Of a stretch of 64,000 nt of DNA, positions 32,814 through 40,944 are shown in pieces (the first letter of the stretch is position 1; each line of letters opens with the position of its first letter). The notes beneath the pieces were generated by a model. It was not told the DNA's origin. It saw nothing but the letters and a program-made list of their open reading frames with translations, and made no database searches. The translations under genes were made by a program, and so were the position numbers. The stretch comes from Candidatus Villigracilis adiacens (GTDB lineage: Bacteria > Chloroflexota > Anaerolineae > Anaerolineales > Villigracilaceae), in the NCBI GenBank assembly GCA_016703605.1, contig JADJBU010000017.1:1-64000 (forward strand). The letters run 5' to 3'.

Positions 32814-33785
32814 TTACGGACCCCAGCGGGGCTGATAATCGCAATAATCGTTATTTGTCAACCTGCGCAAATCCGTGCCGTCGCTGCGGATGATGTAAAT
32901 TTCACAGCCGTGATCGTTGCCATAAAGATCAAAATAGGAAGTGAACGCAACCCATCCCCCATCCGGCGAGATGGATGGTCCCTGCGAGTTGCCGCCCGGC
33001 GGAGTCAACATGCGCGGGTTGCTTCCGTCGGCGTTCATGATGTAGACGTCGCGGTTCCATGGCTGGCCGGAATAGGTGACGATGAACGACCCATCGGGCG
33101 ACCAGTCGCTTCTTCCCCGTATCGCGGGCAGGTCGCTAACCTTGAGCAGTTCGCTCCCGTCGGGCTTGATCCGGTAAAGCTGAATCGCGCCCTGCATATC
33201 GGAGGCAAACAAAATGTAGGCTCCATCCGGCGACCAGGTCGGGTCCCAGCCGGAAGCGTTGGGCACAGGCTGCGGGTTTGTCCCATCGCGGTTCATCAGC
33301 CAGATTTGATTCGAGTCTGCTGTGGATAGTTTGAACGCGATCCTCGAGCCGTCCGGTGAGGTTTCAGGTCCGTTGAGGTTGCCGAGGCGGTCGGTCAGTT
33401 GTTTTACTTCGCCGCTGTCGATGTGTATCTCGTAGATTTCATAGATGTTCGGTTCCCGGAATGCGGCATAGACCACGCTTGTTCCATCCGGTGATATGGA
33501 CGGATAGTAATGCTGGCGGTTGTCATTGGTGGTTAGGCGGCGAAAGCCGGAGCCGTCGGCGTTGACGATGCAGATCTGATTCGACGCCTGTGTCTTGAAT
33601 AACTGGCAGACGAAGGCGATCTTGCCCGTCGGCTCGTTCGCGGACGCGGGGGGAGTCGCATCCACTGACAGCGGGGTGGCGGCTGATAGGGTGGCAAACA
33701 GGTCGGGGGTCGGGGTGGAGCCGGATGGAATTCCGCAGGCGAGGGCTGCCAATAAGAGAATCAGAATTTGGACGGGGCGATTCAT
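32814..33785 (-). CDS. TolB-like beta-propeller lipoprotein
   Basis: 323 aa. Signal peptide with lipobox LACG (MNRPVQILILLLAALACG), Pro/Thr linker, then six PD40-type repeats of the form ISPDGTSVVYAA, TSPDGSRIAFKL, WSPDGAYILFAS, WSPDGSFIVTYS, ISPDGGWVAFTS. Such propellers bind proteins or ligands outside the membrane. The ATG at 33785 is one base from the stop of the HypA-like gene, with AAGGATAG upstream, so the two are coupled. Confidence 0.87.
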   Translation of the reverse strand: MNRPVQILILLLAALACGIPSGSTPTPDLFATLSAATPLSVDATPPASANEPTGKIAFVCQLFKTQASNQICIVNADGSGFRRLTTNDNRQHYYPSISPDGTSVVYAAFREPNIYEIYEIHIDSGEVKQLTDRLGNLNGPETSPDGSRIAFKLSTADSNQIWLMNRDGTNPQPVPNASGWDPTWSPDGAYILFASDMQGAIQLYRIKPDGSELLKVSDLPAIRGRSDWSPDGSFIVTYSGQPWNRDVYIMNADGSNPRMLTPPGGNSQGPSISPDGGWVAFTSYFDLYGNDHGCEIYIIRSDGTDLRRLTNNDYCDYQPRWGP

Positions 33786-33786
33786 T

Positions 33787-34095
33787 CTATCCTTCATCGA
33801 GTTGGAGTTCCTCTCCATGAATGATTTTCGCGCCGACGCTGCCGCATTGGGGGCATTGGGTTTCGCCCTGTTTGGGGCGGTAGACGAGAAAGCACCACAT
33901 GCATTGTTGTTCGGCGGGGATGATGCGGATATGCAGTTTTGCGTTTGCGAGCGGGGTTGCCTGTGTCAACGCTGCCCAGTCGCGCAAAATCGATTCTTCC
34001 TGATGCAGTTCCCCCGCAGCGATTCGAACGGTTCCGCGTTTTTTGTTTTTCTTCATCAAGGTTTGAACTATGGCGGAAAGTTTTTGATTCTTCAT
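33787..34095 (-). CDS. HypA-like zinc-ribbon protein
   Basis: 102 aa. The body resembles HypA/HybF hydrogenase nickel chaperones: VRIAAGELHQEESILRDWAALTQATPLANAKLHI, then a zinc ribbon CMWC...CPQCGS and a GEELQLDE end. The conserved N-terminal Met-His-Glu nickel site of HypA is missing (MKNQKL instead). No hydrogenase or other hyp genes are in the window, so a role in nickel delivery is doubtful; a zinc-binding relative is likelier. Co-transcribed with the TolB-like lipoprotein. Confidence 0.65.
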   Translation of the reverse strand: MKNQKLSAIVQTLMKKNKKRGTVRIAAGELHQEESILRDWAALTQATPLANAKLHIRIIPAEQQCMWCFLVYRPKQGETQCPQCGSVGAKIIHGEELQLDEG

Positions 34096-34109
34096 AACAA
34101 TAAAAGCGC

Positions 34110-34545
34110 TCCAGGCTGGTCTATAAGCCGCATTCTGTCCATGGCGCGATGCGCCATTGGGCAGCCATCTCTCTGGGCGGAACGTCGCCGTTCCGCTCGG
34201 TGCAGCCTACCCGGGACTGGCCCAACCCACAGAAGGGAAGGGCGCGTATGGAGACGAGCAGCCTCCCATCGTCCACAGACGAAATCGTCCCTGCTTGGCC
34301 TTGCTCCCGGCGGGGGTTACCTGGCCGCGCGCATTACTGCGCGCGCCGGTGGTCTCTTACACCACCTTTTCACCATCACCCCGCGCGAGGCGGGGCTGTT
34401 TGTTTCTGTGGCCCATTCCGGCAGGTTCGCGCCTTTCGGCGGCTTCCCCACCCCGGGGTACTCTCCGACGCCGTGCTCTATAGGAGTGCGGACTTTCCTC
34501 GATCCCGTCAACGCAGGACCGCGGCTGCCCGACCAGCCTGAAGTG
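34110..34545 (-). ncRNA. rnpB: RNase P RNA
   Basis: On the minus strand the 5' P1 arm AGGCTGGTC pairs with the 3' arm GACCAGCCT. Conserved region I reads GAGGAAAGTCCGCACTCC (34485-34502). The 3' conserved ACAGAATGCGGCTTATAGACC lies at 34119-34139. The size of about 430 nt fits bacterial type A. Boundaries are approximate. Confidence 0.93.
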
Positions 34546-34599
34546 ATTGGATGATACCTGCGGACGGGGGTGGCGTCAACACGTTTCGCTTAGAATGCG

Positions 34600-34721
34600 C
34601 GCTATAAGGTTGTTAACTGGACTGCAAAATCTCCTGATTTTACAGTCCAAAGTCGGGAGGTGTCGCCATGGCGCTACAGCGCCGCTATGGACTCCGCGCC
34701 TGATATGTTTTGCTTGCACAC
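34600..34721. repeat. Composite repeat sharing ends with families B and C
   Basis: The right end TTTGCTTGCACAC and interior (reverse complement of AAGCAAAACATxTCAGGCxCGGAGTC) match family B. The left end GCGCGCTATAAGGTTGT resembles the family C end. An internal GGACTG...CAGTCC hairpin (about 34618-34649) is present. No clear target duplication. Confidence 0.6.
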
Positions 34722-34781
34722 CGTTGCCATGGCGATAGTAAAGCCGATTGATAAAATGGAAATGCAAGCAAAAGACTTAAT

Positions 34782-34864
34782 GCGAAAACCAAATAAGAAA
34801 TTCGCGACATTCGCCTTTTCGCGGAATTCGCGTTAAGATTTTCCTGGCTTTGCAAAAGCCATGG
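34782..34864. repeat. About 80-bp dispersed repeat, uninterrupted copy
   Basis: Runs from GCGAAAACCAA to GCCATGG and is nearly identical to 54547-54749 once the family A insertion there is removed. Contains TTCGCG/CGCGAA-type palindromes. The stretch 34546-34950 otherwise holds no gene. Confidence 0.8.
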
Positions 34865-34950
34865 TTCGCGTTGCACGGAGAGGTGGACAATTCGGAAAAA
34901 GACATTAAAATTGAAGATGTACTTCATCCCACTGCACGAAGGAAATCGCT

Positions 34951-36096
34951 TTGAGCAACCTGCCAGGCAAGTTCGTGATCGGTCTCACCGGTAACATCGC
35001 CACCGGAAAGAGCGTGGTACGGCGGATGTTGGAGCATCTCGGCGCGTATACCATCGACGCCGATGCGCTCACCCATCGCGCCTATGCCAAGGGCGCGCCG
35101 GGTTATCAGCAGGTGATCGACCGGTTCGGCAAATGGCTGCTCAACCGCGAGGGGGAGATCGACCGCAAGAAACTGGGCAATCTTGTCTTCAATGACGCGG
35201 AAGCGCTGAAACAATTGGAGGAAATCGTCCACCCGCTGGTGCGCCAGGCGGTGGAGATGCTGTTGCAACGCGCCAGGCAGCCTGTGGTGGTGATCGAGGC
35301 GATCAAACTGCTCGAAGGCGACCTGCGAAAGGTCTGCGATACGATCTGGGTGACGAATGCGCCCGAGTCGGCGCAGGTGGAGCGGTTGATGCGCAAACGC
35401 GGCTTCACGGAGGAGCAGGCGCTGGAACGGGCGCGCGCCCAGTCGCCGCAAAGCCAGAAGGTAAAAATGGGGAATATGGTCATCACCAACACCGGCTCGT
35501 ATGAAGATCTATGGAAGCAGGTCAGCGAGGCGTGGAAGGAGATCGTCCCCGGCGCGGTGGACGCCCCATCCGAGACCGCCACGATCAAAAAGCCCGCCGG
35601 GACGGGTGAACTCTCGACCCAGCGCGGCAAGCCAAAACACGCCGCCTCGATCGCAGACCTCGTCACCCGCCTGAGCAAAGGCAGGCGCAAAATGACCTCC
35701 GCCGAGGTGATGGAAAGTTTTGGCGAAAAAGCCTACATGCTTCTATTGTCCGACGCGCAGGCGGTGGGTGTTGCCGGATGGCAGGTCGAAAACCTGGTCA
35801 CGCGCACAACCGATATTTACATCGAAGAAAATCTTGACCCAGCCGCCGCGCTCGATATCCTCATTAAAGGCGTGGAGGCGGCATCGGGCGAATTGCAAAG
35901 CGAAGCCTCATTGGTGTTTGCCCTCGAACCCCTGGCGGAGCAGGATGCCCTCTGGCAAAAACTCGGGTACGAAAAACGCACGCCGGAAAGCCTTGGCGTG
36001 CAAGCCTGGCAGGAAGCCGCCGTCGAAGCCGCGCCGAACGGCAGTGTGTTATTCTTCAAGCAATTAAGGCAGGACCGCGTTCTGCGTCCCATTTAG
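34951..36096 (+). CDS. coaE: Dephospho-CoA kinase fused to a GNAT-like domain
   Basis: 381 aa with a TTG start (AAGGAAA upstream). Residues 1 to about 205 are CoaE: GLTGNIATGKSVVRRML (P-loop), TIDADALTHRAY, EIVHPLVRQ and the lid RLMRKRGFTEEQALERA. This phosphorylates the ribose of dephospho-CoA, the last CoA step. After a linker (ATIKKPAGTGELSTQRGKPK), residues from about 228 onward (ASIADLVTRLSK, MESFGEKAYMLLLSDAQAVGVAGWQVENLVTRTTDIYI, LGYEKRTPESLGV) resemble an acetyltransferase-like fold. Standard CoaE is about 200 aa, so the second half is an addition. Confidence 0.85.
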   Translation: MSNLPGKFVIGLTGNIATGKSVVRRMLEHLGAYTIDADALTHRAYAKGAPGYQQVIDRFGKWLLNREGEIDRKKLGNLVFNDAEALKQLEEIVHPLVRQAVEMLLQRARQPVVVIEAIKLLEGDLRKVCDTIWVTNAPESAQVERLMRKRGFTEEQALERARAQSPQSQKVKMGNMVITNTGSYEDLWKQVSEAWKEIVPGAVDAPSETATIKKPAGTGELSTQRGKPKHAASIADLVTRLSKGRRKMTSAEVMESFGEKAYMLLLSDAQAVGVAGWQVENLVTRTTDIYIEENLDPAAALDILIKGVEAASGELQSEASLVFALEPLAEQDALWQKLGYEKRTPESLGVQAWQEAAVEAAPNGSVLFFKQLRQDRVLRPI

Positions 36097-36133
36097 GCTG
36101 GACCCCATCGGGGGGTTGTGGGGTTCCTGAAAC

Positions 36134-36167
36134 GGAGTCCAAGGCGCCGCCGCCTTGGATGCTCCGC
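36134..36167. repeat. Palindrome upstream of cdaA
   Basis: CCAAGGCG (36139-36146) and CGCCTTGG (36151-36158) form a perfect 8-bp stem with a CCGC loop. Outer CGGAG/CTCCG arms add to it. Similar CGGAGTCC...GGACTCCG stretches occur in family B. It contains a TTG that could wrongly be read as a start. Confidence 0.6.
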
Positions 36168-36202
36168 GGAAAGCCGGGACGAAGAACCCGTCCGATCGAT
36201 CA

Positions 36203-37093
36203 GTGACAGAATTTCTGAACAATCTCTTCTTTATATTTCAGCGCGTCAGCTGGCTGAGCGTATTGGACATCATGCTCGTCACGCTGATTTTCTTTGTGTT
36301 GCTGTACTCGCTGCGCGATACGCAGGCAATGGCGCTTCTGCGGGGGATGATCATTTTGATCGTGGCGGTAACGCTCATCACCAGCCTGGTGGAACTGCCC
36401 GCCTTCTCGTGGTTTGCGCGGAATGCCCTCCCGGCAACGCTGCTTGCCCTGCCTGTGATCTTCGCTCCCGAAATCCGCCGGACGCTCGAGCGCATCGGAC
36501 GCGCCGGTAGTTTTATGCCCTCCAGCGTCAAGCCAGCCGACCAGGCATTGGATGACACCATCCGCGCCGTGGTGAGCGCGGCTGCCCGGCTTTCGGCGCG
36601 CAAACATGGGGCGCTGATCGTCATGCAGCGGCTCGACCATCTGGATGACTTCATCCATACCGGCGTGCAATTGAACGCAAAAATCACCCCGGAATTGCTG
36701 CTTCAAATCTTTTACCCAAATACGCCCCTGCACGACGGCGGGGTGATCGTGGTTGATTCGCAGGTCGCCGCGGCATCCTGCGTGCTGCCCCTCTCTGCCA
36801 GCGGGATTCTGAACCGGACGCCCGAACGCCAGATGGGACTCAGACACCGCGCCTCACTCGGTATCTCAGAGGTCAGCGATGCGATTGCCGTCGTCGTTTC
36901 GGAGGAAAGCGGCGCGATCTCCATCGCCCACTCCGGCAGGCTCCTCAGGCGGCTCGACCCGGACCGGCTGGAAAACATCCTCACGGCTTTCTTCCGTCCA
37001 AGCGGCGCGGAGGAACAAGCCGGCTTCATCGGCAGGTTGCTCAACCCGAAGCCGCCCCGTCAGGGGGGACGAGGCGCAAAAAAGGAATCATGA
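36203..37093 (+). CDS. cdaA: Diadenylate cyclase CdaA
   Basis: 296 aa, membrane-bound synthase of c-di-AMP. Three membrane segments (about 13-75) are followed by the DAC domain with PLHDGGVIV (DGA-type motif) and MGLRHRASLGISE (RHR motif), SGAISIAHSG. The GTG at 36203 (VTEFLNNLFFIFQR) matches the normal family start; a TTG at 36155 sits inside a palindrome and is rejected. The stop overlaps the ATG of the YbbR-type partner by 4 nt, the usual cdaA-cdaR arrangement. glmM is not adjacent, but glmS lies 6 kb downstream. Confidence 0.93.
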   Translation: MTEFLNNLFFIFQRVSWLSVLDIMLVTLIFFVLLYSLRDTQAMALLRGMIILIVAVTLITSLVELPAFSWFARNALPATLLALPVIFAPEIRRTLERIGRAGSFMPSSVKPADQALDDTIRAVVSAAARLSARKHGALIVMQRLDHLDDFIHTGVQLNAKITPELLLQIFYPNTPLHDGGVIVVDSQVAAASCVLPLSASGILNRTPERQMGLRHRASLGISEVSDAIAVVVSEESGAISIAHSGRLLRRLDPDRLENILTAFFRPSGAEEQAGFIGRLLNPKPPRQGGRGAKKES

Positions 37094-38343
37094 TTCGCTG
37101 GATCGCCAATAGTTATCGCACTTTTCTTTGGGCATTCGCGCTGGCTCTCGCGGTGTGGATATCGTCAGTCACCTCGGCGGATCCGGATCAGACCCGCACG
37201 CTTCCAGATCACGTTTCGGTGGATGTCATCGGTCAATCGCCGGACCTTGTCTTCAGCGAACCCATCGCCAAGGATGTGGAGGTCGTTTTGCGCGCGCCCG
37301 CTTCGGTTTGGAAACTCATCGAAGCCGACCCGCAGGTCGTGCGCGCCATTTTGGACATCTCCGGTTTGAGCGCGGGCGAACATACGCTTAACCTGCAAAT
37401 TCAGGTCAACGCGCGCCCGGCGCAGGTCGTTTCTGTTTCGCCGGGAACGTTCACCTTCACCCTCGAGCCGCTCATCCGCAAAGTATTGGATGTAGACCTG
37501 CGCATCTCGGGGGAAGCCGCGGTTGGTTACCAGGTCGGCGAGATCAGCCTCGAACCAATGACCGTCACCGTGTCGGGCGCCCAGTCGCGGGTCGACGAGG
37601 TGAAGCGGGCGCGGGTTTCCATAGACTTGAATCGCATCCGCGAAGACTTCGACCAATCCGTCAAAGTGGAGGCGCTCGACGAACGGGGAACCCTGGTCGG
37701 CGGCGTAAGCATCTCTCCCGAGACGCTGCTGGTTACCATTCCCATCAGCCAGCAGGGCGGTTACCGGGATGTTGCAGTAAAAGTCATTACGCTGGGCAGG
37801 GTCGCCAGCGGGTACCGGCTGACGGATATTTCCGTTTCACCCCCGGTGGTTACGATCTATTCCGACGACCCCGCACTTGTGAACAGCCTGCCGGGCGTCC
37901 TCGAAACCCAGCCGCTCGACCTGCAAAACGCGCAGGACGATATTACAACGAGACTCAAATTAAGCCTGCCAGCCGGGATCTCCATCATCGGCGAACAGAC
38001 CGTGCTTGTGCAGGCGGGGGTTTCGCCCATTGAAAGCAGCGTGACCCTCTCGGGGCAGCGCATCGAGATCGTCGGGCTGGGAGATGATCTGAATGTGCAG
38101 GTCTCGCCCACAAACGTGGATATCATCCTTTCAGGACCGCTTCCAATTCTCGACACGCTTACCCGCCAGTCGGTGCGGGTGACCGTGGACCTGACCGGGC
38201 TTGAAACCGGGACGTATCAACTTGCGCCCCTTGTGGAAGTTCTCGTCGCAAACATTGCCGCCGAGTCGATCCTGCCGAACACCATCGAAGTGACGCTGAC
38301 GCCATTGGAACTTTCCACGCCCGCGCCAACCGCCTCTCCATAA
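37090..38343 (+). CDS. cdaR: YbbR-domain protein, CdaA regulator
   Basis: 417 aa. One N-terminal membrane segment (about 10-27, RTFLWAFALALAVWISS), then four extracytoplasmic YbbR repeats. Each has a VxxxxxxPxxVxVxG-type strand pattern, for example GEISLEPMTVTVSGAQSRVDEVKRA, TDISVSPPVVTIYSDDPALVNSL and VQVSPTNVDIILSGPLPILDTL. In Firmicutes CdaR binds CdaA and modulates c-di-AMP output; here the overlap with cdaA supports the same role. Confidence 0.9.
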   Translation: MIRWIANSYRTFLWAFALALAVWISSVTSADPDQTRTLPDHVSVDVIGQSPDLVFSEPIAKDVEVVLRAPASVWKLIEADPQVVRAILDISGLSAGEHTLNLQIQVNARPAQVVSVSPGTFTFTLEPLIRKVLDVDLRISGEAAVGYQVGEISLEPMTVTVSGAQSRVDEVKRARVSIDLNRIREDFDQSVKVEALDERGTLVGGVSISPETLLVTIPISQQGGYRDVAVKVITLGRVASGYRLTDISVSPPVVTIYSDDPALVNSLPGVLETQPLDLQNAQDDITTRLKLSLPAGISIIGEQTVLVQAGVSPIESSVTLSGQRIEIVGLGDDLNVQVSPTNVDIILSGPLPILDTLTRQSVRVTVDLTGLETGTYQLAPLVEVLVANIAAESILPNTIEVTLTPLELSTPAPTASP

Positions 38344-38345
38344 AG

Positions 38346-38357
38346 TAAAATAACCTC
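38346..38357 (+). promoter_or_regulatory. TAAAAT box 6 nt before der (leaderless type)
   Basis: TAAAAT (38346-38351), AACCTC, then the ATG at 38358. No Shine-Dalgarno. The box begins directly after the cdaR stop. Confidence 0.5.
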
Positions 38358-39722
38358 ATGAAACCTATTATTGCTCTTGTGGGCAGACCCAACGTCGGAA
38401 AGTCCACGTTATTTAACCGTCTCGTCGGCGAACGCATGGCGATTGTAGACGACACCCCCGGCACGACCCGCGACCGTTTATTTGGCGATGCGGATTGGAA
38501 CGGGCGCGATTTTACCGTCATCGACACGGGAGGCATTGACCCCACCCACGGCGGTCGGACTCCGCTCTCGGTTGGGTCCGTCGATTTCATCGGCGATATC
38601 CGCCTCCAGGCTCAAGCCGCCATTCAGGAAGCGGACGCGGTTCTCTTCGTGGCAAGCGGCGAAGACGGCATAACCGAACCCGACCGCGAAGTGGCAAACA
38701 TTCTGCGGCGGATGCAGAGAAAACAACCCGACGGCTCCTTTTTGCCGCCGATCTTCATGGTGGTGAACAAATGCGAGTCGCGCGAACGGCGCGATGCGGC
38801 GCCCGAGTTCTACGAACTCGGTCTGGGAGACCCATACCCCATCTCTTCGATCCACGGCACGAACACCGGTGACCTGCTCGACGCGCTTGTCGCATCCTTT
38901 CCCGAACAGAAAGAACAGGAAGAGGACAACAACATCAAGATCGCCATTGTCGGCAAACCCAACGCGGGGAAGTCCAGCCTGTTGAACAAACTGGTCGGAG
39001 AGGAACGGGTCATCGTCAGCCCCATCGCCGGGACGACACGGGACGCCATCGACATGCAGATCGAATTCGGCGGACTGCCTGTTACGCTGATCGACACGGC
39101 GGGCATCCGCAGGCGCGGCAAGATCGAAAAAGGCGTGGAGGAATACAGCGTCATCCGCGCCTTCAAAGCCATCGAACGCGCCGACGTTGCCCTGTTGATG
39201 ATCGACGCCACCACCGGCATCACCACCCAGGACGCGCACATCGCGGGCTTCATCAAGGACGAGTGGAAATCCTGCGTGGTATTGGTCAACAAATGGGACG
39301 CAGTTCCAAAAGACGGCGCGACGATGGACGCCTATACCGAAAAAATCCTGGACGAGTTGAACTTCGTCTCCTACGTTCCCATCCTTTACATCTCCGCCAA
39401 GACCGGTCAGCGCGTGGACCAGGTCATGCCGATGGCATTGAGAGTGCAGGAGGAGCGCCTTGCCCGTTTGACCACCTCCAAGATCAACGAGATCATCCAC
39501 AACGCGCAGGATGCGCATCCGCACCCCACCCACGCCGGGCGCGCATTGAAAATGTACTATGGCACGCAGGTCCGCTCCGATCCGCCGACCTTCATGATCT
39601 ACGTCAACGAACCGTCGCTGATGCATTTCACGTATTTGCGCTATCTCGAAAACCAGATCCGCGCCGAATATAACTTTCTCGGAACGCCGATTCGGATTGT
39701 GTTGAAGGGAAGGCACGATTAA
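38358..39722 (+). CDS. der: Ribosome assembly GTPase Der (EngA)
   Basis: 454 aa with two tandem GTPase domains and a KH-like C-terminal domain. First G domain: GRPNVGKSTLF, DTPGTTRDR, DTGG and VNKCE. Second: GKPNAGKSSLLN, PIAGTTRDAIDM, DTAG and VNKWD. The C-terminal part is YVNEPSLMHFTYLRYLENQIRAEYNFLGTPIRI. It helps mature the 50S subunit. The first domain has NKCE rather than NKxD, noted only as a variant. Compared with E. coli the spacing of the first switch region is slightly extended. Confidence 0.95.
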   Translation: MKPIIALVGRPNVGKSTLFNRLVGERMAIVDDTPGTTRDRLFGDADWNGRDFTVIDTGGIDPTHGGRTPLSVGSVDFIGDIRLQAQAAIQEADAVLFVASGEDGITEPDREVANILRRMQRKQPDGSFLPPIFMVVNKCESRERRDAAPEFYELGLGDPYPISSIHGTNTGDLLDALVASFPEQKEQEEDNNIKIAIVGKPNAGKSSLLNKLVGEERVIVSPIAGTTRDAIDMQIEFGGLPVTLIDTAGIRRRGKIEKGVEEYSVIRAFKAIERADVALLMIDATTGITTQDAHIAGFIKDEWKSCVVLVNKWDAVPKDGATMDAYTEKILDELNFVSYVPILYISAKTGQRVDQVMPMALRVQEERLARLTTSKINEIIHNAQDAHPHPTHAGRALKMYYGTQVRSDPPTFMIYVNEPSLMHFTYLRYLENQIRAEYNFLGTPIRIVLKGRHD

Positions 39723-39784
39723 CCCGCATGTCATGCTGAACAAAGTGAAGCCTCTCTTCATCAATCCCGGAGACCCATAACGCG

Positions 39785-39840
39785 GTTGTACCGCAAACTT
39801 CAGTTTGCGCCCCGGCGGGCGAAATAAATCTCGCAGTACC
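39785..39840. repeat. Palindromic repeat related to 27035-27137
   Basis: GTACCGCAAACTTCAGTTTGC followed by GGCGGGCGAAATAAATCTCGC and GTAC. Arms GCAAACT/AGTTTGC and a GCGA/TCGC pair; the unit is bounded by GTAC as in the 27-kb pair. Confidence 0.6.
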
Positions 39841-39892
39841 GGGCAAAATCTTCGCGATTGACGTAGATTTTACAAAGCAATACCACATAACC

Positions 39893-40279
39893 ATGAAAAC
39901 AAAAAAAATTCTCATCCCCGGCGACATCACCGCCTTCATCGTCCTCACCGTCCTCGGCTTTGCCACGCACGGTGAAATGAGCCTCTCCTACCTGCCGCGC
40001 ATGGCGGCGGCGTTCTTCCCGGTGGGGCTTGGCTGGTTCGTCCTCACCCCCTGGTTTGGTCTGTACGACGAAAACGTCACCAACCACCCCAAAAACCTGC
40101 TGCGGATTCCGCTTGCGTTTCTTTTCATCGCGCCCTTCGCCGTCGTCTTGAGAAGCGCCTGGCTCGGCGAGCCTGTTTCCGCCACGTTCACCCTCGTCCT
40201 CGCCGCGACAAATGCGTTCGGCATGATGCTCTGGCGGTGGGGGTATATTCAGTTTGGTAAGGACTCCAAAGTCTCCTGA
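39893..40279 (+). CDS. DUF3054 family membrane protein
   Basis: 128 aa, four membrane segments (about 9-27, 37-56, 72-89 and 97-118). GDITAFIVLTVLGFATHGE near the N-terminus and PLAFLFIAPFAVVLRSAWLG are typical of DUF3054. Function unknown. It stands alone, between palindromic repeats and the sigma-factor operon. Confidence 0.82.
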   Translation: MKTKKILIPGDITAFIVLTVLGFATHGEMSLSYLPRMAAAFFPVGLGWFVLTPWFGLYDENVTNHPKNLLRIPLAFLFIAPFAVVLRSAWLGEPVSATFTLVLAATNAFGMMLWRWGYIQFGKDSKVS

Positions 40280-40323
40280 CTTTGGGCTGCAATGACGGAA
40301 GTCGTTGCGCTCCGTAATACGGG

Positions 40324-40335
40324 TAAAATAAATTC
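40324..40335 (+). promoter_or_regulatory. TAAAAT box 6 nt before sigma factor ATG
   Basis: TAAAAT (40324-40329), AAATTC, then the ATG at 40336, without Shine-Dalgarno. Third case with the same spacing. Confidence 0.5.
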
Positions 40336-40944
40336 ATGGACGAAACCGCCCTCATCACATCCGCGCAACAGGGTGACCTGGACGCCTTCAACACGCTCAT
40401 CCTGCATTATCAAAACGCCGTCTTCAACACGGCTGCGCGCATTCTCGGCGACGACGACCTGGCACAGGATGCCGCGCAGGACGCCTTCATCTCCGCATTT
40501 CAAAACATCAAATCCTTTCGCGGCGGCTCATTCAAGGCATGGCTTCTCCGCACCGTTACCAACGCCTGCCTCGACGAACTGCGCCGCCAAAAAAGAAAAC
40601 CCACCACGCCGCTCGAACCCGAAACCAGCGACGGCGAAGAAATCGATTCGCCCAAATGGCTGGCAGATAAAGGCATGACCCCCGCCCAAAAAGCCGAAGC
40701 CGACGAACTCGAACACGCCATCCAACATTGTCTCAACGAACTCCCCGTCGAGTTTCGCGCCGCCGTCGTCCTCGCCGACGTGCAAGGGCTGGACTACGCC
40801 GAAGCCGCCGCCGCATCGCGCGTGCCCATCGGCACGATCAAAAGCCGCATCGCCCGCGCGCGGTTAAGGCTGCGCGAATGCCTGCGATCCTTCGAGGAAC
40901 TTTTGCCCGCCTCATATCGTCTGGATGAGGAGCAGGCACGATGA
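40336..40944 (+). CDS. ECF-type RNA polymerase sigma factor
   Basis: 202 aa. Region 2: NTAARILGDDDLAQDAAQDAFISAFQNIKSFRGGSFKAWLLRTVTNACLDELRR. A linker rich in Asp/Glu is followed by region 4: LNELPVEFRAAVVLADVQGLDYAEAAAASRVPIGTIKSRIARARLRLRE with the helix-turn-helix. Redirects RNA polymerase, probably in an envelope response. The stop overlaps the anti-sigma start by 4 nt (ATGA). Confidence 0.94.
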   Translation: MDETALITSAQQGDLDAFNTLILHYQNAVFNTAARILGDDDLAQDAAQDAFISAFQNIKSFRGGSFKAWLLRTVTNACLDELRRQKRKPTTPLEPETSDGEEIDSPKWLADKGMTPAQKAEADELEHAIQHCLNELPVEFRAAVVLADVQGLDYAEAAAASRVPIGTIKSRIARARLRLRECLRSFEELLPASYRLDEEQAR

